Of a stretch of 64,000 nt of DNA, positions 17,898 through 26,184 are shown one piece after another. Below the pieces are notes generated by a model that was given only the letters and a program-made list of their open reading frames with translations, did no database searches and was not told where the DNA came from. Positions within the stretch are counted from its first letter, which is position 1, and every line of letters begins with the position of its first letter. The translations under genes and the position numbers were made by a program. The DNA is taken from NCBI GenBank assembly GCA_038148895.1, contig JBBVGQ010000001.1; one strand, given 5' to 3'. This DNA is from Tamlana sp038148895. Its GTDB lineage: Bacteria; Bacteroidota; Bacteroidia; Flavobacteriales; Flavobacteriaceae.

Positions 17898-18923
17898 TTA
17901 CGCATAAGGATCAATGGTATTAATTGTACCGTCATCGTTATAAGATATTTCGGCTACTTTTATTGAGCGTAGATGCGTTACACCTTTTGATAGACTGGAA
18001 TCATGATAAAACAAGTACCACTTCCCCTCTACTTCGCAAATAGAGTGATGTGACGTCCAACCCACAACAGGGTTTAAAATTCGTCCAGTGTAAGTAAACG
18101 GCCCATAAGGATTATCGCCTATGGCGTAACATATAAAATGTGTATCTCCCGTGGAGTATGAGAAATAATATTTGCCTTTGTATTTATGCATCCACGATGC
18201 TTCAAAAAAGCGTCTCTCATTATCTCCTTCTAATAATAAATTACCATGCTCATCTACTATTTTAACTTCTTTCACTTCTTCAGAAAACTTGAACAAATCA
18301 TCGGTTAACTTAGCCACCAAAGGCAATAAGGCAGGTTCATCTGGTTTAGGTAGTTCGTTATTTTCATCGTAAATATTGTTACGGAATTTTTGTAATTGCC
18401 CGCCCCAAATACCACCAAAATAGAGATAATAACTGCCATCATCATCTTTAAAGACCGCAGGGTCTATACTGTAACTTCCTTGAATAGGTTTTGGTTGCGC
18501 TACAAAAGGCCCTATTGGATACTGGCTTGTGGCTACCCCTATTTTAAAAATGCCATCATAGTCTCTTGCAGGAAAAAACAAAAAGTAAGTTCCATCTTTT
18601 TCTGTGGCATCTGGCGCCCACATTTGCTTTTCTGCCCAAGGCACATCATCTACATGTAAAGCCACACCGTTATCAACCGCCTCACTATCAATAGTATCCA
18701 TAGAAATTACATGGTAATCCTGCATACCAAAATGGTCGCCATTATCATTAAAAGGAATGCCCGCATCAATATCGTGAGATGGGTAAATGTAAATTTTGTC
18801 ATTAAAGACATGTGCAGATGGATCTGCAGTGTATATATGAGTAACTAAGGGCTGAGAAATAGCCTTTTTTTCTAATCTTTTAAAGTCGATATGTTCAATA
18901 TTATCTTCCGGCATGTTTTTCAA
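17898..18923 (-). CDS. GH43 family beta-xylosidase / arabinofuranosidase, cytoplasmic
   Basis: 341 residues without a signal peptide, so cytoplasmic. The three GH43 catalytic acids are visible: Asp34 (YTADPSAHVF), Asp154 (YSIDPAVFKDDDG) and Glu241 (RRFFEASWMHK). The five-bladed propeller features WAPDA and GPFV are present. It ends the minus-strand unit GH67-GH10-transporter-GH43 and starts 4 bases after the transporter, so it probably hydrolyses the short xylo-oligosaccharides that the transporter brings in. An in-frame ATG at 18914 is an alternative start three codons in. Arabinofuranosidase activity cannot be excluded. Confidence 0.88.
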   Translation of the reverse strand: MKNMPEDNIEHIDFKRLEKKAISQPLVTHIYTADPSAHVFNDKIYIYPSHDIDAGIPFNDNGDHFGMQDYHVISMDTIDSEAVDNGVALHVDDVPWAEKQMWAPDATEKDGTYFLFFPARDYDGIFKIGVATSQYPIGPFVAQPKPIQGSYSIDPAVFKDDDGSYYLYFGGIWGGQLQKFRNNIYDENNELPKPDEPALLPLVAKLTDDLFKFSEEVKEVKIVDEHGNLLLEGDNERRFFEASWMHKYKGKYYFSYSTGDTHFICYAIGDNPYGPFTYTGRILNPVVGWTSHHSICEVEGKWYLFYHDSSLSKGVTHLRSIKVAEISYNDDGTINTIDPYA

Positions 18924-18927
18924 TTTT

Positions 18928-20382
18928 TTATTTTCTTCGTTCTTTTAAATCTTTTTCTATCTGAACCTCCATGTTCTTATTGATCTCATAGAAGAACAAT
19001 AAGCCTACACAAATTAAAAATGGTATGGAAGGAAAGATACTTACTAACATTTTGGTGCCTTGTACAGCACTCTCTGGCTGAACAATAAGTTCTCCGGCCT
19101 GTGCTGCTTCTTTAGTCACATAGTGGTAGAAACCTAGAATCCAGGTTACAAAAGCGCTTCCTAAACTAAGCCCAGTTTTTAAACCAACCATCATAGCAGA
19201 AAATATGATAGCTGTGGCGCGACGGTTGTTTTTCCATTCAGAATAATCGGCCACATCGGCAATCATAGCCCAAAGTAATGGAATGGTCAAGCCATAGAAA
19301 AAACCATGTAGAATTTGTGATGTGAACATGAGTTCCACCGAAGTTGGAGAAAAGAAATAAAAAGCCAGAATAAACAATGTGGAAATAAATAAGGCTACTT
19401 TAAAAACATCCCTTTTCCCATACTTATCGGCAAATCTTTTTGAAAGCGTTATACCCACTATCATAAAAATGATACCACCAGCATTAAACAAACCAAAGCC
19501 CGCAGAAACTGGGTTTTCTCCAAAAAAGTTAATACCAATGCCCGAAAGAAAATCTAATATGGGCATAATAAACTGTGTCAACTTTTCCTCGTTAACATAG
19601 TTTTCAAAATAATACACATATGAACCCCCTTTCATGGCAAGTGTTACAAATATTAAGGTGGTTGAAACCAAAATGATAACCCATGGTTTATTTTTAAATA
19701 AATCAGCTAAATCTTCCTTAACACTGGATTTTTGCTCAAGTGTTGGAACGATGCGCTCTCGTGTTGTAAAAAAGGTAATCAATAACATGATGGTTCCTAT
19801 AATTGCCAACCAAGTCATTACTATTTCAATGCCTTCAGCTTTATTTCCACCACCAGCGGATTCAATAATAGCCAACATAAACACCTGCACAAAAAATTGG
19901 GCAAACATAACTGCCACAAACCTATAAGACGACAAACTGTTACGTTCAGCCATATTACCGGTAATAACCCCACTAAGAGCAGAATAAGGCAAATTATTTG
20001 CGGCATACAAAAGCAACAATAAGGTATAGGTTACAACAGCGTAGATAACCTTTCCTTTATAATCAAAATCTGGGGTGGTAAATGCCAATAATGCAACTAC
20101 ACCCAATGGTATGGAAGTCCATAAAATCCATGGCCTAAATTTTCCCCATTTTGAATTTGTCCTGTCTGCTAAAGCCCCAATTATAGGGTTAAAACCAAAA
20201 GCGGCAACAAGTCCAACAGTTAGCATGATCGCAGATGCATGATGTGCTTCCAGACCATAAATATCTGTATAAAAATAGGCCAGGTAGGTCATTAATGTTT
20301 GGAAAACCAAGTTTGCCGCGAGGTCTCCTAAACTATAGCCAATTTTTTCTTTAACAGATAGTTTTTGAGAAGATATGTTCAT
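18928..20382 (-). CDS. GPH-family cation symporter (major facilitator), likely xylose/xylo-oligosaccharide importer
   Basis: 484 residues, twelve hydrophobic helices. The start has the glycoside-pentoside-hexuronide family signature (EKIGYSLGDLAANLVFQ) and the loop 2-3 motif GALADRTNSKWGKFRPWILW. Members such as XynT, XylP and MelB import sugars with Na+ or H+. It sits one base after the GH10 gene stop and just before the cytoplasmic GH43, which argues for uptake of xylobiose-type products or uronic-acid-free oligomers across the inner membrane. Confidence 0.9.
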   Translation of the reverse strand: MNISSQKLSVKEKIGYSLGDLAANLVFQTLMTYLAYFYTDIYGLEAHHASAIMLTVGLVAAFGFNPIIGALADRTNSKWGKFRPWILWTSIPLGVVALLAFTTPDFDYKGKVIYAVVTYTLLLLLYAANNLPYSALSGVITGNMAERNSLSSYRFVAVMFAQFFVQVFMLAIIESAGGGNKAEGIEIVMTWLAIIGTIMLLITFFTTRERIVPTLEQKSSVKEDLADLFKNKPWVIILVSTTLIFVTLAMKGGSYVYYFENYVNEEKLTQFIMPILDFLSGIGINFFGENPVSAGFGLFNAGGIIFMIVGITLSKRFADKYGKRDVFKVALFISTLFILAFYFFSPTSVELMFTSQILHGFFYGLTIPLLWAMIADVADYSEWKNNRRATAIIFSAMMVGLKTGLSLGSAFVTWILGFYHYVTKEAAQAGELIVQPESAVQGTKMLVSIFPSIPFLICVGLLFFYEINKNMEVQIEKDLKERRK

Positions 20383-20383
20383 A

Positions 20384-21511
20384 TTAGTTATTTAGTGGGT
20401 TGAGATTGAAAATGGCATTATAAGCTGGTTTGGGTTGTAGCTTTCTATCGAAAAGTAAAGGGTAATTGGTTCTTCCTTCTATAGGCCAATCATTTAGCCA
20501 TGATTGACCATCACCCACGCCCCAAAAAGTGATCCGACTAATTTTATCTTGATGCTTTAAAAACAGGTTGAAAATATCCTTATAGCGTTTGGTAAATTTA
20601 GTTTGTACAGAATCTGGAAGTCCATTTTTGTAGGGATTCATTTTTTCATCACTTTCAAAATTTTGATTTACATCGGCACCTACCAAATCCCAAGGACTAG
20701 GCAATACATTGATATCTAACTCGGTTATGGCTACTTTTATTCCCAAAGCAGCATAATTAATAATACTTTGTTCAATATCATCAAGAGATGGCCTTTCTAA
20801 ACCCCAATGCCCTTGCATACCCACACCATCAATTTTAATTCCTTTTTCTTGAAGCTGTTTTATTAGCTTATTGGCACCCTGTCTTTTCTCAGGATATGTC
20901 ATATTATAATCGTTATAATATAAGTCTGTGTTTGGGTCAGCTTCACCTGCCCACTTAAAAGCCAAAGTCAAATAATCTTCACCCAAAACATCTAAAAAAA
21001 CAGATTTTCGTAATGTACCATCCTCATTTAATGCTTCGTTAACTACATCCCAAGAACCCATTTTGTCTTTGTACCTCCCAACAATAGTTTTAATGTGGTT
21101 TTTCATCGCATTAGCCATGGCTGTACTATCTTTTAATTCTGAAAACCAAGATGAAAGTTGACTATGCCAAATCAAAGTATGTCCATGAATGAACATATTG
21201 TACTTTTCTCCGAAGGCAACATATTTATCAGTTATTTTAAAATTGAACGTATCCTTTTGCGGATGGATAAACATCGATTTCATAATATTCTCTGGAGTAA
21301 TACTGTTATATTCATGAGATATCAGTGCGATTTCCATCGTGTCTTTTTCCAGTATTTGATTTTCGCTTAAGGCAGTTCCAATAAGGAAATTGGCCTTAAA
21401 TTCGTTCTTAAGTGATGGTGTTAAAAGAATGGCATCCTTCTTTTCTTTATGGTTGCAACCCAACATTGAAAGCAGAAGAACGAAGGCTAGTATTTTAATT
21501 TTGGTATTCAT
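20384..21511 (-). CDS. GH10 endo-1,4-beta-xylanase, lipoprotein
   Basis: 375 residues, lipoprotein signal LLSMLGC (Cys19). The GH10 barrel is clear: HGHTLIWHSQ, acid/base Glu159 in WDVVNEALN, nucleophile Glu264 in ITELDINVL, and WGVGDGQSWL near the end. GH10 enzymes cut xylan to short products and tolerate side chains. The residues after Cys19 are basic (NHKEKK), unlike the acidic tails of the surface proteins here, so a periplasmic site is likely. It lies between GH67 and the transporter in a tightly packed minus-strand unit. Confidence 0.94.
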   Translation of the reverse strand: MNTKIKILAFVLLLSMLGCNHKEKKDAILLTPSLKNEFKANFLIGTALSENQILEKDTMEIALISHEYNSITPENIMKSMFIHPQKDTFNFKITDKYVAFGEKYNMFIHGHTLIWHSQLSSWFSELKDSTAMANAMKNHIKTIVGRYKDKMGSWDVVNEALNEDGTLRKSVFLDVLGEDYLTLAFKWAGEADPNTDLYYNDYNMTYPEKRQGANKLIKQLQEKGIKIDGVGMQGHWGLERPSLDDIEQSIINYAALGIKVAITELDINVLPSPWDLVGADVNQNFESDEKMNPYKNGLPDSVQTKFTKRYKDIFNLFLKHQDKISRITFWGVGDGQSWLNDWPIEGRTNYPLLFDRKLQPKPAYNAIFNLNPLNN

Positions 21512-21531
21512 TTATGGAACTTAAACTCTAA

Positions 21532-23679
21532 TCAATTCCCAGGAGCAAAAGGAAATTTTAAAGATTCGAAATATTCTAATGTTTTAGTTGGTTTTTCAAC
21601 ACCATCTGGTAAAGGCTTGCCCGAAAACTGCTGAAAATAAAGCAAACAGGCATCACGCCACCACTGGGCTTCTTTATATTGAATGTTCAATAGCATCTTA
21701 ACTTCATCGTAACGCGTTTCATCTAAATAAGGTTTGGCAGCGTCCCATGTTTTTATCATCGATTTAACTTGGTCTACACCCGCCTGGTATTTTAATGCTA
21801 ATCCATCCCAAAGGGCAAGGCCATCTTGTAATTTATAATTCCATGACAAATGATGAAACCATAACAAATCCTTTTCTGGACAGGTTTCAATATTATTGAA
21901 CATTTTGGCAACCTCAGGTGCGTACTGTTCGGTAGCATTGCTCCCAGTCGGCGTACGGTCAAAACCAATACCTTCTGTATCCGCTTTGTGATAATATACA
22001 GGGTTCCACTCTGGCCTTGAGAGGTTAGATACCCACGGTCCAGGACCATAGTGATGACCCGTAGCCATAATATGATGCAAACCTAAGGGAGTCATATAAT
22101 TAACAACTGCTTCATAGGAGTTAAGCATCATTTGCTTTACAGGTTCAACAAACGCTTCATTATTGGCAAATGTTTGCCTAAGCCATTCGTCCGCTATAGT
22201 TTCTGCACTTAAATAAGGATTCCATGCCAACCTGCCATAGCCATACCAGTTGGCCTGCAACATGGGGTTTCCTGTCCAGTTTAAGTCGTTACCAATATTA
22301 CTTACACCTGCAATACCCGTTATTCGCTTACTATTCAAGGATCCATCAATTACTTTGGCAACCAAAGAGCCTTTCCCCTTTCTGTACGTGTCGGATTCTA
22401 AGACTTCTTCATATAGTTTTGGAAGAAAAATGGAATGTGTACTCTGCCCCAAATATTCTTGTGTAATTTGAAACTCCATCATGAGGGGTGTATTGGGCAT
22501 AGCACCAAACATGGGATGGAATGGCTCTCGGGGTTGAAAATCGATAGCGCCGTTTTTAACCTGAACAAAAACATTATCTTTAAACTGACCGTCATAAGGC
22601 ACAAATTCCGAATAAGCCTGTTTGGCTCTATCTGTTGTATCATGCTCCGAATAAACAAAAGCACGCCACATAACAATTCCTCCAAAAGGATCTAGGGCAT
22701 TGGCCATCATATTAGCTCCATCTACATGGTTTCGACCGTAGTTTTGTGGCCCTGGCTGTCCTTCGGAATTGGCTTTCACTAAAAACCCTCCAAAATCTGG
22801 AATTCTGGCATAAATCTCTTTCACCTTTTCCTTCCACCATTCAATAACTTCGGCATCATACGGATCAGCTGTTTTTAATCCACCAATCTCTATGGGTGCT
22901 GAAAAGCGCGCCGTTAAATATACTTTTATCCCATAAGGCCTGAAAACATTAGCTAATGCTTCCACTTTCTCTAAATACTGGGGTGTAAGAATTAAGGCAT
23001 TGGCATTTACATTGTTTAAGACCGTACCATTAATACCAATAGAGGCGTTTGCACGAGCATAGTCTGTATATCTAATATCCAAATAATCTGGTAAGCGATG
23101 CCAATCCCAAATTGAAAACCCAGCATATCCCCTTTCAACTGTTCTATCTAGGTTGTCCCAATGGTTTAGAACACGTACTTTTATTTTTGGTGAATCAATG
23201 ATGTTTAGGTTTTCGATAGGTTGATATGTTTGAAGCAGCCTTAAAAAATGGAACACCCCATATAGTACACCAACATCTGTTTTACCTGTAATGATGGTTT
23301 GTTTGGCCCCTTTTACAGTTATAGTTTTTATTATGAAGCCTTCATCGTTAACGGCATTAAATTCATTTATCAATTGACTTGAAATGTTATCACTCAGATA
23401 GGACTTTGTACCGTAGATAAGCGTATATCCTTTTATACTATCTGTTTCATAAAAAGGGATGTCCAACATATTTGTTAGGCCCAATTGTAGTTCTTTGGTT
23501 GCTGCCTTAATGGTTTCAGAGCCACCCAAAGGCATCAAATCTTGAATATGTGAATGATACACCTCGCGCAAAGAGTCATTTTCGATATAGCTATATTGCA
23601 ACCATAATTTGTAACCATTGTTGGCAAAACCATTATACAGAAGCAATAGCAGAAACAGAAGAAGTAATTTTTTTTTCAT
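21532..23679 (-). CDS. GH67 alpha-glucuronidase
   Basis: 715 residues with a strongly hydrophobic signal peptide (to about residue 20) and no lipobox, so periplasmic. GH67 blocks: VRVLNHWDNLDRTVERGYAG, the acid region KANSEGQPGPQNYGR, and the basic pair in VPYDGQF and FQPREPFHP. GH67 removes 4-O-methylglucuronic or glucuronic acid from the terminal xylose of xylo-oligosaccharides, so it acts after GH10 and GH30. It is first in the minus unit, with operator 3 about 130 bases upstream. Confidence 0.95.
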   Translation of the reverse strand: MKKKLLLLFLLLLLYNGFANNGYKLWLQYSYIENDSLREVYHSHIQDLMPLGGSETIKAATKELQLGLTNMLDIPFYETDSIKGYTLIYGTKSYLSDNISSQLINEFNAVNDEGFIIKTITVKGAKQTIITGKTDVGVLYGVFHFLRLLQTYQPIENLNIIDSPKIKVRVLNHWDNLDRTVERGYAGFSIWDWHRLPDYLDIRYTDYARANASIGINGTVLNNVNANALILTPQYLEKVEALANVFRPYGIKVYLTARFSAPIEIGGLKTADPYDAEVIEWWKEKVKEIYARIPDFGGFLVKANSEGQPGPQNYGRNHVDGANMMANALDPFGGIVMWRAFVYSEHDTTDRAKQAYSEFVPYDGQFKDNVFVQVKNGAIDFQPREPFHPMFGAMPNTPLMMEFQITQEYLGQSTHSIFLPKLYEEVLESDTYRKGKGSLVAKVIDGSLNSKRITGIAGVSNIGNDLNWTGNPMLQANWYGYGRLAWNPYLSAETIADEWLRQTFANNEAFVEPVKQMMLNSYEAVVNYMTPLGLHHIMATGHHYGPGPWVSNLSRPEWNPVYYHKADTEGIGFDRTPTGSNATEQYAPEVAKMFNNIETCPEKDLLWFHHLSWNYKLQDGLALWDGLALKYQAGVDQVKSMIKTWDAAKPYLDETRYDEVKMLLNIQYKEAQWWRDACLLYFQQFSGKPLPDGVEKPTKTLEYFESLKFPFAPGN

Positions 23680-23779
23680 TAATATTATTCCTTTTAAATC
23701 AGGTAATCTTTAAGTTTAATTAAATTCAATTTTAGTGTTGGTTAAAATATTTGACCACAATAAGTGCTCTAATAAATTG

Positions 23780-23809
23780 TGAAGATAAAAAAAATATTTT
23801 AAATTGCAA
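23780..23809 (-). promoter_or_regulatory. Possible promoter of the GH67-GH10-transporter-GH43 unit
   Basis: On the minus strand, a TTG inside operator 3 (23809-23807) is followed after 19 bases by TATCTTCA (23787-23780), which matches the -7 consensus at six of eight positions. The leader would be about 95 bases. Confidence 0.4.
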
Positions 23810-23821
23810 CCGATTGCGTAA
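23806..23821 (+). promoter_or_regulatory. LacI-type operator 3 (between divergent GH67 and GH3)
   Basis: Exact copy of operator 1, GCAACCGATTGCGTAA, lying in the 226-base gap between the divergent GH67 and GH3 genes. One operator can thus control both directions. A clear -7 box for GH3 at the usual distance is not seen. Confidence 0.8.
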
Positions 23822-23905
23822 AATTAAAAAACTGTTCTAAATAATTTATTTTGAATAGATTTATATTTTAATCTACTATCCAACTAACTAAAAACCTTAC
23901 CGCTC

Positions 23906-26176
23906 ATGACAAAGTCATTGATAAAATCCCTGTTGCCAATATTTTTAATAGCAATTTTTCATTCGTGCAACTCAAAAAAAGGTGACAACAAGATAAGTCC
24001 TGAAAATAAAACAGTTCAAGTTATTGATACATTTCCTTTTTATAACCCTAAACTTTCTATAGATGAGCGGGTTCAAGATTTGATTTCAAGATTGACTTTG
24101 GAAGAAAAGGCGAGTCAAATGGTTAATGCTACATCAGCCATTGAACGATTACATATTCCTCCTTATGATTATTGGAATGAAGCCCTACATGGTGTGGGCC
24201 GTACTTGTGCAGCAACTGTATTTCCACAAGCCATTGGCTTGGGAGCAACGTTTGATGCCGATTTGGTTTATAGGGTATCATCGGCCATATCTGATGAAGC
24301 TCGGGCTATTTATAACGCAACCAGCGACAAAGGCTATTACAATAGATATAATGGCTTGACATTTTGGACACCCAACATCAATATTTTTAGAGACCCTCGG
24401 TGGGGGCGCGGGCAAGAAACCTACGGTGAAGACCCTTATTTAATGTCCGTTTTGGGAGCAGCATTTGTAAATGGCTTGCAAGGTGATAATCCAAATTATT
24501 TAAAAACGGCTGCCTGCGCCAAACATTTTGCCGTACACAGTGGTCCCGAAAAGTTGCGCCACGAGTTTAACGCCGAGGCCACACAAAAAGATTTATGGGA
24601 AACCTATTTGCCTGCTTTCAAAGCTTTGGTTGAAACAAATGTTGAAGCTGTAATGTGCGCCTACAACAGTACCAATGGAGAGCCTTGTTGCGCCAACAAT
24701 TATTTAATTACAGATATTTTAAGAGATACTTGGCATTTTAAAGGGCATGTTTTAACCGATTGTGGCGCTTTAAAGGATTTATACAATCAACCCAATGAAG
24801 GCGGCCATGGCTTTGTCAAAACAGAGGCAGAAGCTGCTGCAATGGCTGTTAAAAGAGGTATAAGCCTAAATTGTGGAAGTGTTTTTAACAAATTACCTGA
24901 AACCGTAAAAGAAGGTTTAATCACCGAAGATGAAATAGATGAAAAATTAGCTTTGTTATTAAAAACGCGCTTTAAGTTAGGCTTGTTCGACCCAAAAGGC
25001 AGCAATCCATACGATAATATACCGTTTGATGTAGTGAACAGCCAAGCCCATAGAAACTTATCTAAAGAAGCCGCCCAAAAAAGTATTGTTTTACTGAAAA
25101 ACAATGGAATTTTACCCTTAAAAGACAACCTGCCAAAATACTTTCTTACCGGTCCCAACGCGGCAAGTACTGAAATACTTTTAGGCAATTACTATGGAGT
25201 AAACCCTAATTTGGTCACTATTTTAGAAGGCATTAGCGATGCAATAAGCCCCGTAAGCCAACTGCAATTTAGGTTGGGTGCTATGTTGAACAAACCTTCT
25301 ATAAACCCCATAAACTATGCAACGGGTAATGCCGCAAACTGTGATGTCACCATTGTAGTATTGGGTGTTTCCAGTCAATTGGAAGGAGAAGAAGGCGACT
25401 CTATCGACTCCAACACTGCTGGCGACCGATTGGATTATGACTTGCCAAAAAACCAAATAGATTATTTACGCGATTTAAGAAAAACAGCGGATAAAAACCC
25501 GAGTGACAAAAAGCCTATTGTGGCTGTTATTACTGGAGGAAGCCCCATAAATTTAACAGAAGTGCAAGAACTGGCCGATGCCGTTTTGTTTGTATGGTAT
25601 CCTGGCGAAGAAGGCGGAACCGCCGTGGCCGATGTACTTTTTGGAAACATATCACCTTCGGGAAGACTGCCCATTACATTCCCAAAATCATTAAGTCAAT
25701 TGCCTACTTTTGAAGATTATTCCATGAAAGGAAGGACTTATAAATATATGAACCAAGATCCCCTGTATCCATTTGGGTTTGGTTTAAGTTATACGAGCTT
25801 CAGCTATGGAGATATCCAAACTTCAACCTCCACGATTTCAAAAAATGAATCTTTAAAGATAAAAATAACGGTAAGCAATTCGGGAAATACAGACTCTGAT
25901 GAGGTCATTCAGGTATATGTTTCAGATGAAGAAGCATCGGTAGATGTTCCCAATTTTCAATTGGTTAAAACCCAAAGAATCCATTTAAAATCAGGAGCAT
26001 CCAAGATTTTGGATTTCGAATTAGCACCAAAAGATTTTGAAATTGTGCTTCATGATGGTACAAGAACTGTGGAATCTGGAACTTTTAAAATATATGTGGG
26101 AGGCTCGAGCCCAATGCCTAGAAGTTCAGAACTAGGGGCATCCAAACTATCTGATATTCAGATAACGGTAAAATAA
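23906..26176 (+). CDS. GH3 family beta-xylosidase/beta-glucosidase, lipoprotein
   Basis: 756 residues, lipoprotein signal IAIFHSC (Cys21). N-terminal GH3 barrel with DPRWGRGQETYGEDP and KHFAVHSGPE; nucleophile Asp285 in VLTDCGALKD; second alpha/beta domain with VVLGVSSQLEGEEGD; fibronectin-III-like C-terminal domain (YPFGFGLSYTSF onward). The TDCGA form of the nucleophile motif and the neighbours favour xylan beta-xylosidase. It probably works in the periplasm on the non-reducing ends of oligomers freed of glucuronate. The next gene starts 8 bases later. Confidence 0.92.
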   Translation: MTKSLIKSLLPIFLIAIFHSCNSKKGDNKISPENKTVQVIDTFPFYNPKLSIDERVQDLISRLTLEEKASQMVNATSAIERLHIPPYDYWNEALHGVGRTCAATVFPQAIGLGATFDADLVYRVSSAISDEARAIYNATSDKGYYNRYNGLTFWTPNINIFRDPRWGRGQETYGEDPYLMSVLGAAFVNGLQGDNPNYLKTAACAKHFAVHSGPEKLRHEFNAEATQKDLWETYLPAFKALVETNVEAVMCAYNSTNGEPCCANNYLITDILRDTWHFKGHVLTDCGALKDLYNQPNEGGHGFVKTEAEAAAMAVKRGISLNCGSVFNKLPETVKEGLITEDEIDEKLALLLKTRFKLGLFDPKGSNPYDNIPFDVVNSQAHRNLSKEAAQKSIVLLKNNGILPLKDNLPKYFLTGPNAASTEILLGNYYGVNPNLVTILEGISDAISPVSQLQFRLGAMLNKPSINPINYATGNAANCDVTIVVLGVSSQLEGEEGDSIDSNTAGDRLDYDLPKNQIDYLRDLRKTADKNPSDKKPIVAVITGGSPINLTEVQELADAVLFVWYPGEEGGTAVADVLFGNISPSGRLPITFPKSLSQLPTFEDYSMKGRTYKYMNQDPLYPFGFGLSYTSFSYGDIQTSTSTISKNESLKIKITVSNSGNTDSDEVIQVYVSDEEASVDVPNFQLVKTQRIHLKSGASKILDFELAPKDFEIVLHDGTRTVESGTFKIYVGGSSPMPRSSELGASKLSDIQITVK

Positions 26177-26184
26177 TTTAACTA

